Shown here: piece by piece, positions 57,027 through 64,000 of the stretch | Layout: each line of letters begins with the position of its first letter | How positions within the stretch are numbered: position 1 is the first letter of the stretch | NCBI RefSeq assembly: GCF_003287455.1 | Contig: NZ_PRLC01000001.1 | Location: 62,001 to 126,000 of the forward strand | DNA length: 64,000 bases | Source of the DNA: Faecalibacterium hattorii | Lineage (GTDB): Bacteria; Bacillota; Clostridia; Oscillospirales; Ruminococcaceae | Reading direction: 5' to 3' | Notes under the pieces: generated by a model | Database searches by the model: none | Told to the model about the DNA's origin: nothing | What the model saw: the letters and a program-made list of their open reading frames with translations, nothing else | Made by a program: the position numbers and the translations under genes

Positions 57027-57946
57027 TCGTCGTCCTCCTCCGCAAAATCCACGAGGTCGTCCCGCTGGGGCGGGCGCTCCAGCGAGATGCGGCCCCACTT
57101 GCAGGCGCGGAACTCATCCACCAGCATGACTGCACAGCGCTCGGTGTTCACCTCGCCGCCCCGCACCAGCAAGCCGCGCTTCCGGCCAATGGCTTCCATC
57201 AGCTCGTAGGGCGGCAGTGCCAGCGTCTCGGCGTCCAGCTTGTAGCGCTGAGCCACCAAGTCGGGGTAGTTGCGGCGCACCTCGTCCAGCAGGTTCATCG
57301 CCAGCTCCTCTACGTCAAGGATATCGTCCTTGATGGAGCCGATGAAGGCCAGATTGGAGGCCGTCGTCTTGGAATCGAACTTTTTCCAGAGCACGCCGGG
57401 CATATCCAGCAGATCAAACTTTTCGGTGCTGACCCACTGCTTGCCCTTGGTCACACCGGGGCGGTCGGCGGCTTTGGCGCGGGCCGAGCCCGCAAAGGTG
57501 TTGATGAAGGTGGACTTGCCGACGTTGGGAATGCCGCAGAGCATCACCTGCGTCTTTGCGCCGCCCATGCCGCGCACCTGACGGCGCTCCAAAAGGCCCG
57601 CCAGCTCTTTTTCGATGGCGGTCTGGACGGCCTTGGCGCCGCCCTTCTGCTTGGCGCTGATGGCGACGCAGCCCGCATCCGCCGCGCGGAAGTAGCGGAT
57701 CCACTCCTCCGTCACAGCCGGATCGGCCAGATCGGCCTTGTTCAGCGCGTAGAGCTTGGGTTTCCGGGCCGTGATCCGCTCGATCTCCGGGTTCAGGCTG
57801 GAAAGCGGGATGCGGGCGTCCAACAGCACGAGGCTGGCGTCTACGTGCTGGATCTCCTGCTCCATCATCCGCAGGGTCTTGGTCATATGGCCGGGGAACC
57901 ACTGGATGTTATATTGGTTTGTAAACCGGGTGTCCTGATTGTTCAT
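57023..57946 (-). CDS. rbgA: Ribosome biogenesis GTPase YlqF/RbgA
   Basis: 307 residues. Circularly permuted GTPase: G4 LNKADLAD precedes G1 [12 protein letters not shown] and G3 DMPGVLW. Assists late assembly of the large ribosomal subunit. It stands in the typical rplS-lepB-rbgA-rnhB order. Confidence 0.95.
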   Translation of the reverse strand: MNNQDTRFTNQYNIQWFPGHMTKTLRMMEQEIQHVDASLVLLDARIPLSSLNPEIERITARKPKLYALNKADLADPAVTEEWIRYFRAADAGCVAISAKQKGGAKAVQTAIEKELAGLLERRQVRGMGGAKTQVMLCGIPNVGKSTFINTFAGSARAKAADRPGVTKGKQWVSTEKFDLLDMPGVLWKKFDSKTTASNLAFIGSIKDDILDVEELAMNLLDEVRRNYPDLVAQRYKLDAETLALPPYELMEAIGRKRGLLVRGGEVNTERCAVMLVDEFRACKWGRISLERPPQRDDLVDFAEEDDE

Positions 57947-58497
57947 TTTACCACTCCAAAATCCGAAAAGGGCAGAAAGCAGACCAGTACCTTGCCCAGA
58001 ATATCACGTTCGTCGATGCAGCCCACATAGGAAGAGCGGCTGTCCAGCGAATTGTTGCGGTTGTCCCCCATCACGAAGACAGTGCCCTCCGGCACGGTGT
58101 AGGGAAACTCCACATCGTAGCCGAGATAAGTCGGCTCGGCAATGTAATCTTCGTCCAGCACCTCGCCGTTGACGGTGACGGTACCGCTGGCATAATCGAT
58201 GCTGATGGTGTCGCCACCCTTGGCGATGACCCGCTTGACCAGCGGCTTGCCGTAGGCCGTGTAGCTGTCCACGATGACGACATCGCCCCGCTGGGGTTCG
58301 TACCCCGCGCCCCAGACGATGAGCTTATCGCCGTTTTGCAAGGTGGGCACCATGGACGCGCCGTCCACCTGAATGATCCGGAAAAAGAACGAAAAGACCA
58401 GCACCAGCACCAGCGCAGCCGAGATCAGCGCCTCGTACCACTCAAATGCTCCTTGGCCCTTGGCCGCTGCGGGCTGCGCCGCCGTTTGCTTTTCCAT
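57943..58497 (-). CDS. lepB: Signal peptidase I
   Basis: 184 residues from MEKQTAAQPAAAKGQ. One membrane helix about 23-43, catalytic Ser in GASMVPTLQNGD, Lys in VKRVIAKGGDTI, and the terminal VMGDNRNNSLDSR box. Removes signal peptides of secreted proteins. Confidence 0.95.
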   Translation of the reverse strand: MEKQTAAQPAAAKGQGAFEWYEALISAALVLVLVFSFFFRIIQVDGASMVPTLQNGDKLIVWGAGYEPQRGDVVIVDSYTAYGKPLVKRVIAKGGDTISIDYASGTVTVNGEVLDEDYIAEPTYLGYDVEFPYTVPEGTVFVMGDNRNNSLDSRSSYVGCIDERDILGKVLVCFLPFSDFGVVK

Positions 58498-58554
58498 ATC
58501 CCGATGCACCTCTCAATCCAGTTTGCCGGACAAACCCGACAAATAAAGAAAAAA

Positions 58555-58572
58555 GGGACAACAAGTTGTCCC
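58555..58572 (-). terminator. rplS terminator
   Basis: GGGACAAC/GTTGTCCC hairpin followed by TTTTTT on the minus strand, between rplS and lepB. Confidence 0.85.
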
Positions 58573-58597
58573 TTTCTTCCCGTTTACGCGGGGATCA

Positions 58598-58939
58598 TCA
58601 AATATCGCTCTTGACCTTGGCAGCCTTGCCGGTACGGCCACGCAGATAGAACAGCTTTGCGCGGCGGACCTTGCCCTTGCGGACAACAGTGACCTTCTCA
58701 ACGAAGGGGCTGTTGATGGGGAAGACACGCTCGACGCCAACGCCATAAGACACGCGGCGGACGGTAAAGGTCTCAGCAACGCCGCCGTGCTTCTTTGCGA
58801 TCACAGTGCCCTCAAAGGCCTGAATGCGCTCACGGTCGCCGTCCTTGATACGAACATCAACGCGGACGGTGTCGCCAACGTTGAACTGGGGCTTCTCAGC
58901 CTTGATGCTGCCTTCGGAAATAATCTTCAGTGCGTCCAT
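58598..58939 (-). CDS. rplS: Ribosomal protein L19
   Basis: 113 residues. [52 protein letters not shown] and [19 protein letters not shown] are all typical for L19. TTGGAGGATTC lies upstream. Promoter at 59061; the leader is structured. Confidence 0.98.
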   Translation of the reverse strand: MDALKIISEGSIKAEKPQFNVGDTVRVDVRIKDGDRERIQAFEGTVIAKKHGGVAETFTVRRVSYGVGVERVFPINSPFVEKVTVVRKGKVRRAKLFYLRGRTGKAAKVKSDI

Positions 58940-59056
58940 TTTTGAATCCTCCATTTGTTTTTAGACGTTCATACACGGCTCCTTGCCGTCAGAGGACCGC
59001 CCGTTTAATGAGTTGTGTCATTAACCCCGCTGTGGTTTCAGCGGACACTAACGCCT
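58940..59056 (-). promoter_or_regulatory. Structured rplS leader
   Basis: Minus strand leader has three hairpins: CCGCTGAAACCACAGCGG, TTAATGACACAACTCATTAA and CGGTCC ... GGAGCCG. Ribosomal protein leaders upstream of L19 are known in Firmicutes; whether this is one needs a covariance search. Confidence 0.4.
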
Positions 59057-59060
59057 TAAT

Positions 59061-59089
59061 AGGATAGCACAAAACGCCCGCAAATGCAA
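59061..59089 (-). promoter_or_regulatory. rplS promoter
   Basis: Minus strand TTGCAT, 17 nt, TATCCT, about 120 nt before rplS. Confidence 0.6.
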
Positions 59090-59156
59090 GCGATTTGCCC
59101 AAAATTATCCCAAAATTTTTCCGTTCTGCCCAAAAGACGTTCTTCCGGCCCGGTGC

Positions 59157-59801
59157 TCAGGCGAAAAGCGTCTTTTCAGCGGTCAGGAACTTCGTGCGCA
59201 GGATGTTGGCCGCTGCCGCCGGGACACCGAGGTGCTCTTCCAGCGCCGCCGTCAAAAGCGAGGGGTTCAGGGTCAGATCCTGCGAAGCGGGCAGACAGAT
59301 CTCAAACCGCACCCGCTCCCCCGCTTCCGTCAATTCCAGCGCGGGGATATGCTCCTTCAGCTCCACGGTCTTGGTGTTCCGCTTGCTCTTTTTCTCCACC
59401 GGAACGCTTTCCAGCGCGTTGTACTGCGCCAGCTTTTCCGCTTCGGCGGCCGGGTAGCTGATCTCATAGCACGCATAGGCGATGAGGTCGGCTTTCATCT
59501 CCACCGGGGCCACTTTGGTGACCACGATGCCGGCGGGCATGATGGCATTGAGGGCCGTCTTCCAATGCTCAAAATCGGGCTGTTCCGCTTCGGTCTTGAC
59601 GTCCACACACTCGCACTCGCTCTCCTGCCCCAGCGAAAGCGGACAGGCGAAGGTCATATAGATATGGGGGTTGAAGCCCAGCGTATGCCACACCGGCAGC
59701 CCGCTGCGCTTGAGGATCCGCTGCATCACCCGCTGCATGTCCAGCAGCGAGATGTAGGAGGCCTCATTTTTCTTTTCAAACGAGATTCTGACTGTAATCA
59801 A
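59157..59801 (-). CDS. TIGR03936-type radical SAM-linked protein (DUF2344)
   Basis: 214 residues. ASYISLLDMQRVMQRILKRS and PHIYMTFACPLSLGQESE are typical of the family that always follows a TIGR03960 radical SAM protein; the gene here starts inside that gene's end (26-nt overlap). Function unknown. Confidence 0.85.
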   Translation of the reverse strand: MITVRISFEKKNEASYISLLDMQRVMQRILKRSGLPVWHTLGFNPHIYMTFACPLSLGQESECECVDVKTEAEQPDFEHWKTALNAIMPAGIVVTKVAPVEMKADLIAYACYEISYPAAEAEKLAQYNALESVPVEKKSKRNTKTVELKEHIPALELTEAGERVRFEICLPASQDLTLNPSLLTAALEEHLGVPAAAANILRTKFLTAEKTLFA

Positions 59802-61641
59802 AGCAGGGACCTCCTAACAGATGATTGGCACCGCAGCCGTGGCATGCGCGGTTGCAGGGCTGGGTGGTCTGGGCTGCAAGGGCCTTCTGGTACTCGCGCA
59901 CCAGATACTCGTGGGTCACGCCGTAATCCATGTGGCTCCACGGGGTCACTTCGTCCAGCCCGATGGGGCGCTGGCAGTAGAAGAACGGATCCACGCCGAG
60001 GTCTTCGAAGGTCTGCATCCACGTGTCATACCGGAAGCACTCGTCCCAGCCGTCGAAGTAGCAGCCGCGCTTGTAGGCTTCGAGGATGACCGGAGCCAAG
60101 CGGCGGTCGCCCTTGGCGAAGACGCCCTCAAGGAAGCTGGTCTTGCTGTCGTGGTAGTTGACCTTGATCTTCCGGCTGCGGGCGCGGGCACACTCCACCA
60201 GATGCTTCTGCTTTTCACGCAGCATCTCCTCGGTGTCCATGGGCACGAACTGGAAGGGGGTGTGGGGCTTGGGGACAAAGCAGGAGCAGCTGATGGTCAC
60301 CTGCACGCCGCGGCCCTTGGCGTGGGGGGTGTTGTAGTACAGGTCCACGACTTTCTGGGCCGTTTCGGCAATGCCCTCGATGTCCTCCATCGTCTCGGTG
60401 GGAAGGCCCATCATGAAGTAGAGCTTGACCGACGAATAGCCGTTGGCAAAGGCGATGGAGCAGGTCTTTTCGATCTCGTCCCACGTAACGTTCTTGTTGA
60501 TGACGTCGCGCAGACGCTGGGTGCCTGCCTCGGCGGCAAAGGTCAGGCCGCTCTTGCGCACCTTGGTGGTTTTTTCGATAAGGCTCTGGGAGAAGTTGTC
60601 CATTCGCAGAGAGGGCAGCGACAGGCTGACGTGCTCTTCCGGGGCCCACTCGTTCAAATCGTCCAGCAGCTCTTCGAGCTGGCTGTGGTCGGAGGTGGAC
60701 AGGCTGGAAAGGCTCAGCTCCTCATAGCCGGTATTGGCGCACAGGTCCTGCGCAGCCTTGTTCAGCAGGTTCGCGTCCCGCTGGCGCATGGGGCGGTACA
60801 GGAAACCCGCCTGACAGAACCGGCAGCCGCGCACGCAGCCGCGCAGCACCTCGATGCTGGCGCGATCCTGAATGGCACCCACCATCGGCACAACGAAGTT
60901 CGTCGGGGGCGCAAAATCGTTCAGATCCTTGATGATGGCCTTGGTGATCACTGCCGGGATGCCCGGCTCGTTGGGGGTGATGGACTTCACCCGGCCGTCC
61001 TCGTAATAGTCCACATCATAAAAGGCCGGGATATAGATGCCGGGGATCTTCGCGATGCGCCGCAGCAGTTCCTTTTTGGGAACGCCGCCCTCTTTTTTCG
61101 CCTTCTCGATCTCGGCGCAGATGCCGGGCAGTTGGTTCTCGCCCTCACCCAGCTGGATGACGTCGAAGAAGTCCGCAATGGGTTCCGAGTTGCACGCGCA
61201 GGGGCCGCCCGCCACGATCAGCGGCCAGCTTTCATCGCGGTCCTTGGCGTAGAACGGGATGTGCGCAAGGTCCAGCATGGCCAGAATGTTGGTGTAGGAA
61301 AGCTCGTATTGCAGCGTAAAGCCCACCGCATCAAAAGCGGTCAGCGGGTCCTTGCTCTCCATGGTGTAAAGGGGCAGATCCAACCGCTCCATCTCGGCCT
61401 TCATATCCAGCCACGGCATGAATGCGCGCTCGCACCACCAGTTTTCATGGCTGTTGAGCAGCTCGTACAGGATCTTTTCGCCGAGGAAGGACATGCCCAC
61501 CTCGTAGGTATCCGGGAAGCAGAACGCAAACCGGACATCCATCTTTTCCTTCTCTTTATATACGCTGCCCGGCTCGCCGCCCGTATAACGGCCCGGCTTC
61601 TGCACCCGGCCCAGCGCTTCCTTCAGTTTCGGATCAAACAT
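59776..61641 (-). CDS. TIGR03960-type B12-binding/radical SAM protein
   Basis: 621 residues from MFDPKLKEALGRVQKPGRY. N-terminal B12-binding-like domain, radical SAM cluster motif RGCVRGCRFCQAGF near residue 255 (CxxxCxxC), TFAAEAGTQRLRDVINKNV, and a C-terminal Cys-rich segment (CNRACHGCGAN). The reaction is not known; its partner is the 59157 gene. In Clostridia the pair usually lies between SpoIVFB and RNase G/rplU. Confidence 0.88.
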   Translation of the reverse strand: MFDPKLKEALGRVQKPGRYTGGEPGSVYKEKEKMDVRFAFCFPDTYEVGMSFLGEKILYELLNSHENWWCERAFMPWLDMKAEMERLDLPLYTMESKDPLTAFDAVGFTLQYELSYTNILAMLDLAHIPFYAKDRDESWPLIVAGGPCACNSEPIADFFDVIQLGEGENQLPGICAEIEKAKKEGGVPKKELLRRIAKIPGIYIPAFYDVDYYEDGRVKSITPNEPGIPAVITKAIIKDLNDFAPPTNFVVPMVGAIQDRASIEVLRGCVRGCRFCQAGFLYRPMRQRDANLLNKAAQDLCANTGYEELSLSSLSTSDHSQLEELLDDLNEWAPEEHVSLSLPSLRMDNFSQSLIEKTTKVRKSGLTFAAEAGTQRLRDVINKNVTWDEIEKTCSIAFANGYSSVKLYFMMGLPTETMEDIEGIAETAQKVVDLYYNTPHAKGRGVQVTISCSCFVPKPHTPFQFVPMDTEEMLREKQKHLVECARARSRKIKVNYHDSKTSFLEGVFAKGDRRLAPVILEAYKRGCYFDGWDECFRYDTWMQTFEDLGVDPFFYCQRPIGLDEVTPWSHMDYGVTHEYLVREYQKALAAQTTQPCNRACHGCGANHLLGGPCFDYSQNLV

Positions 61642-61680
61642 CAGGTTCCTCCATTGACAGAACATTATTCTTGAACCTTT

Positions 61681-62169
61681 TTATTTTACCTGATTTCGCG
61701 GGGAATTGCAATCCTTCTTTTTGCGGTGTGCCAGCTCCCACAGCGCCGCCGCCATCTGTGCCCCATCCAGCGGCGGGATGGGCAGAAGGTTGAACGCCCC
61801 GGTCAGAAGGTTTGCGGCGAGAAAAGCGCTGCCCCGGATGGTGGCGGCATCGGACAGTTTCCCGGCCCAGAGCGCCGCCAGTAGGGCGTTCGTCAGCGGG
61901 CCTGCCGCCGCCAGCCAGAAGGTCTGCTGCGGCATCAGAGCTTTGCCGCGGGTGCGCATACAAAAGCCGGTCATGTTCACTTCCAACGTTGGCATCTCAT
62001 GGAGCATGGCAAGATACGCCGCCACATGCCCGCATTCGTGGAGGAACGCCGCCCACAGCCCGATGCGCAGAAAACCACTCGCGTCGAACCAGAGCAGCCC
62101 ATACAAGATGCCGCAGAGCAGTACCGGGTCCCGGAACACAAACGGCCCGGCGCGGAGCGTCCGCTTCAT
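61681..62169 (-). CDS. M50 metalloprotease, SpoIVFB-like
   Basis: 162 residues, four to five membrane helices. Zinc motif HECGH near 46 and NLLPIPPLDGAQ near 130 are the M50 site-2 protease signature. SpoIVFB cuts pro-sigma-K in sporulation; the position beside an M23 gene and the TIGR03960 pair fits. The protein is shorter than Bacillus SpoIVFB. Confidence 0.8.
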   Translation of the reverse strand: MKRTLRAGPFVFRDPVLLCGILYGLLWFDASGFLRIGLWAAFLHECGHVAAYLAMLHEMPTLEVNMTGFCMRTRGKALMPQQTFWLAAAGPLTNALLAALWAGKLSDAATIRGSAFLAANLLTGAFNLLPIPPLDGAQMAAALWELAHRKKKDCNSPRNQVK

Positions 62170-62735
62170 GGCAGAGGAAGGGCGGCGGCGGGGTTCTGCC
62201 GGACACCCTGCGTCAAAAATTCAAAGTGCAGGTGCGGCCCCGTCGCCCGGCCCGTCTGCCCGGCGGTGCCGAGGCACTCCCCCGCCCGGACGACTTCCCC
62301 GGCCCGGACGTAGAGATACTGCATATGGGCATAGATCGTTTCCTGCCCGTCGGCGTGGGAAAGGCAGAGGTAGTTGCCGTAGGTCGCGCTGCGGCGGGCG
62401 GCGGTCACGGTGCCCGCCAGCGCCGCCAACACCGGGGTTCCCTCTGCACAGGCAAGGTCCACGCCCCGGTGGAAGGTCTCGTCTCCGGTGAAGGGGTCTT
62501 CCCGCCAGCCGTAGGCATCCGAAAGCCAGCAGCTCCCCGCCAGCGGGAAAGTCAGCGCCTGCGTGGGCTTGGCCACCTTGAGCGATGTTCCCGCCGGGGC
62601 CCGCTGCGCCGCTTTCGCACAGGCCGGAAGCATGACCCCCGCCAGCAGCCCAAAGAGCAGCGCCGCTAATATCCCCACCGCTGCGCCCCTTCGAATGATT
62701 TTCAACACCCCGGCTCGTCCTGTTTTTCTCTGCAT
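62166..62735 (-). CDS. M23 (LytM) family protein, SpoIVFA/SpoIIQ-like
   Basis: 189 residues from MQRKTGRAGVLKIIRRGAAV with GGAGGAACAAGACG upstream. Membrane helix about 19-40, then an M23 domain with HRGVDLAC (H..D) and GPHLHFEF (HxH), so the zinc site is intact, unlike classic SpoIVFA. Overlaps the M50 gene by 4 nt; the two probably work together at the membrane. Confidence 0.8.
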   Translation of the reverse strand: MQRKTGRAGVLKIIRRGAAVGILAALLFGLLAGVMLPACAKAAQRAPAGTSLKVAKPTQALTFPLAGSCWLSDAYGWREDPFTGDETFHRGVDLACAEGTPVLAALAGTVTAARRSATYGNYLCLSHADGQETIYAHMQYLYVRAGEVVRAGECLGTAGQTGRATGPHLHFEFLTQGVRQNPAAALPLP

Positions 62736-62793
62736 CGTCTTGTTCCTCCGTCGGAACAGTGTATGCTGCGGCAAGGCAGCTGAGAACGCAAAA

Positions 62794-62819
62794 ACACCCG
62801 CAAGTCTCCCTGCGGGTGT
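62794..62819 (-). terminator. ppk terminator
   Basis: ACACCCGCA / TGCGGGTGT hairpin with TTTT tail on the minus strand, 9 nt past the ppk stop. Confidence 0.85.
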
Positions 62820-62827
62820 CGGTTTCC

Positions 62828-64000
62828 TTATCTTCTTCTGGGGCGGAACCAGTTGTGGATCCGCTCAAAAAAGCTCTGACGCCCGTGCGATTCCGTGTGC
62901 GGTGCCGGGCTTTGGGCCACAGGGTGCGGCTTTTCCGGGGCGGGCGGCACAGGCTGCGGCGCTTCGGGGGCCGGAGCCGGCTTCGGATTTGCTTCCGGCT
63001 TGGGCGGTATCTGGGGCGTCTCCGGGGCCTTGGGGGCGGCAGGAGCTTCCGGCTGCTTCGGCTGGGGCTGCGTCACGGCTTTGGAAGCCTCGGTATCGTG
63101 GCGGGTCCAATCGTCCTTCAGCAGGTCGTACATATCCATCTGGCCGTTGACCAGTTCTTCGCCGGGGGCGGATTTCACCTTCTGGTAACTGCCGTCGGCC
63201 CGCATCTCGCGGGCGTTGACGTTATCCCGCAGCTGGAGCTGCAAAATATCGCTGAGCTTCTGGATGAGAATGGGGTCTTCCACCCGGACGCCCACCTCCA
63301 CGCGGCACTCTGTGTTGCGGGTGAGGAAGTCGCCGGAGGCGATATAGATGCGGGTCTCGGTGCCGTCGTAGAAGCTGTAAATGCGGCCATGCTCCAAGTA
63401 GCGGCCCACAAGGCTGCGGATGTGAAGATTCTCGGTCTTGCCCGGCACCTCGGCACGGACGCAGCAGATACCGCGGACGATCATATCGATGCGGACCCCG
63501 GCGCAGCTTGCTTCCTGCAATTTCAGGATGATGTCACGATCCGAGATGGAGTTGTTCTTCAGGATCATGGACGCCGGGCGGCCCAGACGGGCGGCGGTGA
63601 TGACCCGGTCCATCTCGTCCAGCAGGACGCTCTTGAACCGCAGCGGGGCCACCAGCATTTTTTCGCTGGTCTCCGTCAGTTTCTGCACGGCGAGATTCTG
63701 GAAGACGTTGGACGCCTCCTCGCCGATGCCGTGGTCAGCGGTGATGAAGGAGTAATCGGTGTAGAGTTCGCTGGTCTTTTCGTTGTAGTTGCCGGTGCCG
63801 ATCTGGGTGATATAGCTGTAGCCCTGCGCACTCTTTTTGGTGATGAGGGTCAGCTTGGAGTGGACCTTGTAATCCTCGAAGCCATACAGCACGGTACAGC
63901 CCGCTTCCTCCAGCTGCTTCGACCAGTCGATGTTGTTCTGTTCGTCAAAGCGGGCGCGCAGCTCCACCAGCGCCACAACTTCCTTGCCATTTTCGGCTGC
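62828..64000 (-). CDS. ppk1: Polyphosphate kinase 1, N-terminus beyond the window
   Basis: About 390 visible residues of the C-terminal half; the frame is open to the window edge (AAENGKEVVALVELRARFDE). VALVELRARFDEQNNI, GFEDYKVHSKLTLI (catalytic His in VHSK), QIGTGNYNEKT, and SGDFLTRNTECRVEV are Ppk1 blocks. It makes polyphosphate from ATP. After the kinase fold (about 110 residues before the stop) there is a Pro/Ala/Glu-rich tail ending in an Arg-rich tip, unusual for Ppk1. Confidence 0.92.
   Translation of the reverse strand, partial: AAENGKEVVALVELRARFDEQNNIDWSKQLEEAGCTVLYGFEDYKVHSKLTLITKKSAQGYSYITQIGTGNYNEKTSELYTDYSFITADHGIGEEASNVFQNLAVQKLTETSEKMLVAPLRFKSVLLDEMDRVITAARLGRPASMILKNNSISDRDIILKLQEASCAGVRIDMIVRGICCVRAEVPGKTENLHIRSLVGRYLEHGRIYSFYDGTETRIYIASGDFLTRNTECRVEVGVRVEDPILIQKLSDILQLQLRDNVNAREMRADGSYQKVKSAPGEELVNGQMDMYDLLKDDWTRHDTEASKAVTQPQPKQPEAPAAPKAPETPQIPPKPEANPKPAPAPEAPQPVPPAPEKPHPVAQSPAPHTESHGRQSFFERIHNWFRPRRR

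Overview
The window joins two very different pieces of DNA. Positions 1 to about 28,500 are the right-hand part of an integrated phage or phage-like element; its left end lies outside the window. Positions about 28,600 to 64,000 are bacterial chromosome. The chromosomal gene order (hprK-murB-rapZ-whiA-dnaE-pfkA, tig-clpP-clpX, rplS-lepB-rbgA-rnhB-yraN, and a GerA-type germination operon), the high GC content and the fused SecDF point to a Gram-positive, low-oxygen Clostridia of the Oscillospiraceae type (Faecalibacterium, Gemmiger or Subdoligranulum would fit). The genus is an inference from gene content, not shown by a marker gene.

The element is read almost entirely leftward (minus strand). 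From right to left it has a plus-strand tyrosine integrase with an excisionase-like neighbour; a block (about 17-26.8 kb) of small, mostly membrane-spanning proteins including three paralogues of a two-helix membrane protein; a replication block (about 9.6-17 kb) with a 1334-residue protein that joins an SF3 helicase, a primase-like domain, an exonuclease and a family B DNA polymerase, a likely single-strand binding protein, a DUF3846-type protein and an SF2 helicase; and a left block (1-9.6 kb) of nucleotide-metabolism genes (ThyX, a dATP/dGTP diphosphohydrolase-type protein), two nucleases, a lipoprotein and many small zinc-ribbon proteins.

The striking part of the element is its non-coding architecture. 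A gapless repeat of about 31 nt (CGCGAAAA, 11 nt, then usually TTATG) occurs 12 times, always in the same orientation, just after a stop codon or terminator and before a very small gene. A family of eleven intrinsic terminators shares a GAAA tetraloop and a covarying stem. An oriented octamer (TKATATTY on the transcribed strand) occurs roughly fifty times in 28 kb, against about two in the next 35 kb; it lies inside coding sequence in more than one reading frame and also in the spacer between ribosome binding site and start codon. Two tRNA-like structures sit between genes: one is a perfect acceptor stem plus T-arm of only 48 nt.

The chromosomal half is ordinary housekeeping: glycolysis and cell-wall genes, a phosphate transporter with its own two-component system behind a Pho-box promoter, a GerA receptor operon, SecDF, ClpXP with trigger factor, threonine synthase, the rplS-lepB cluster, a pair of radical-SAM-linked proteins next to SpoIVFA/SpoIVFB-like proteases, and a polyphosphate kinase cut by the window end.
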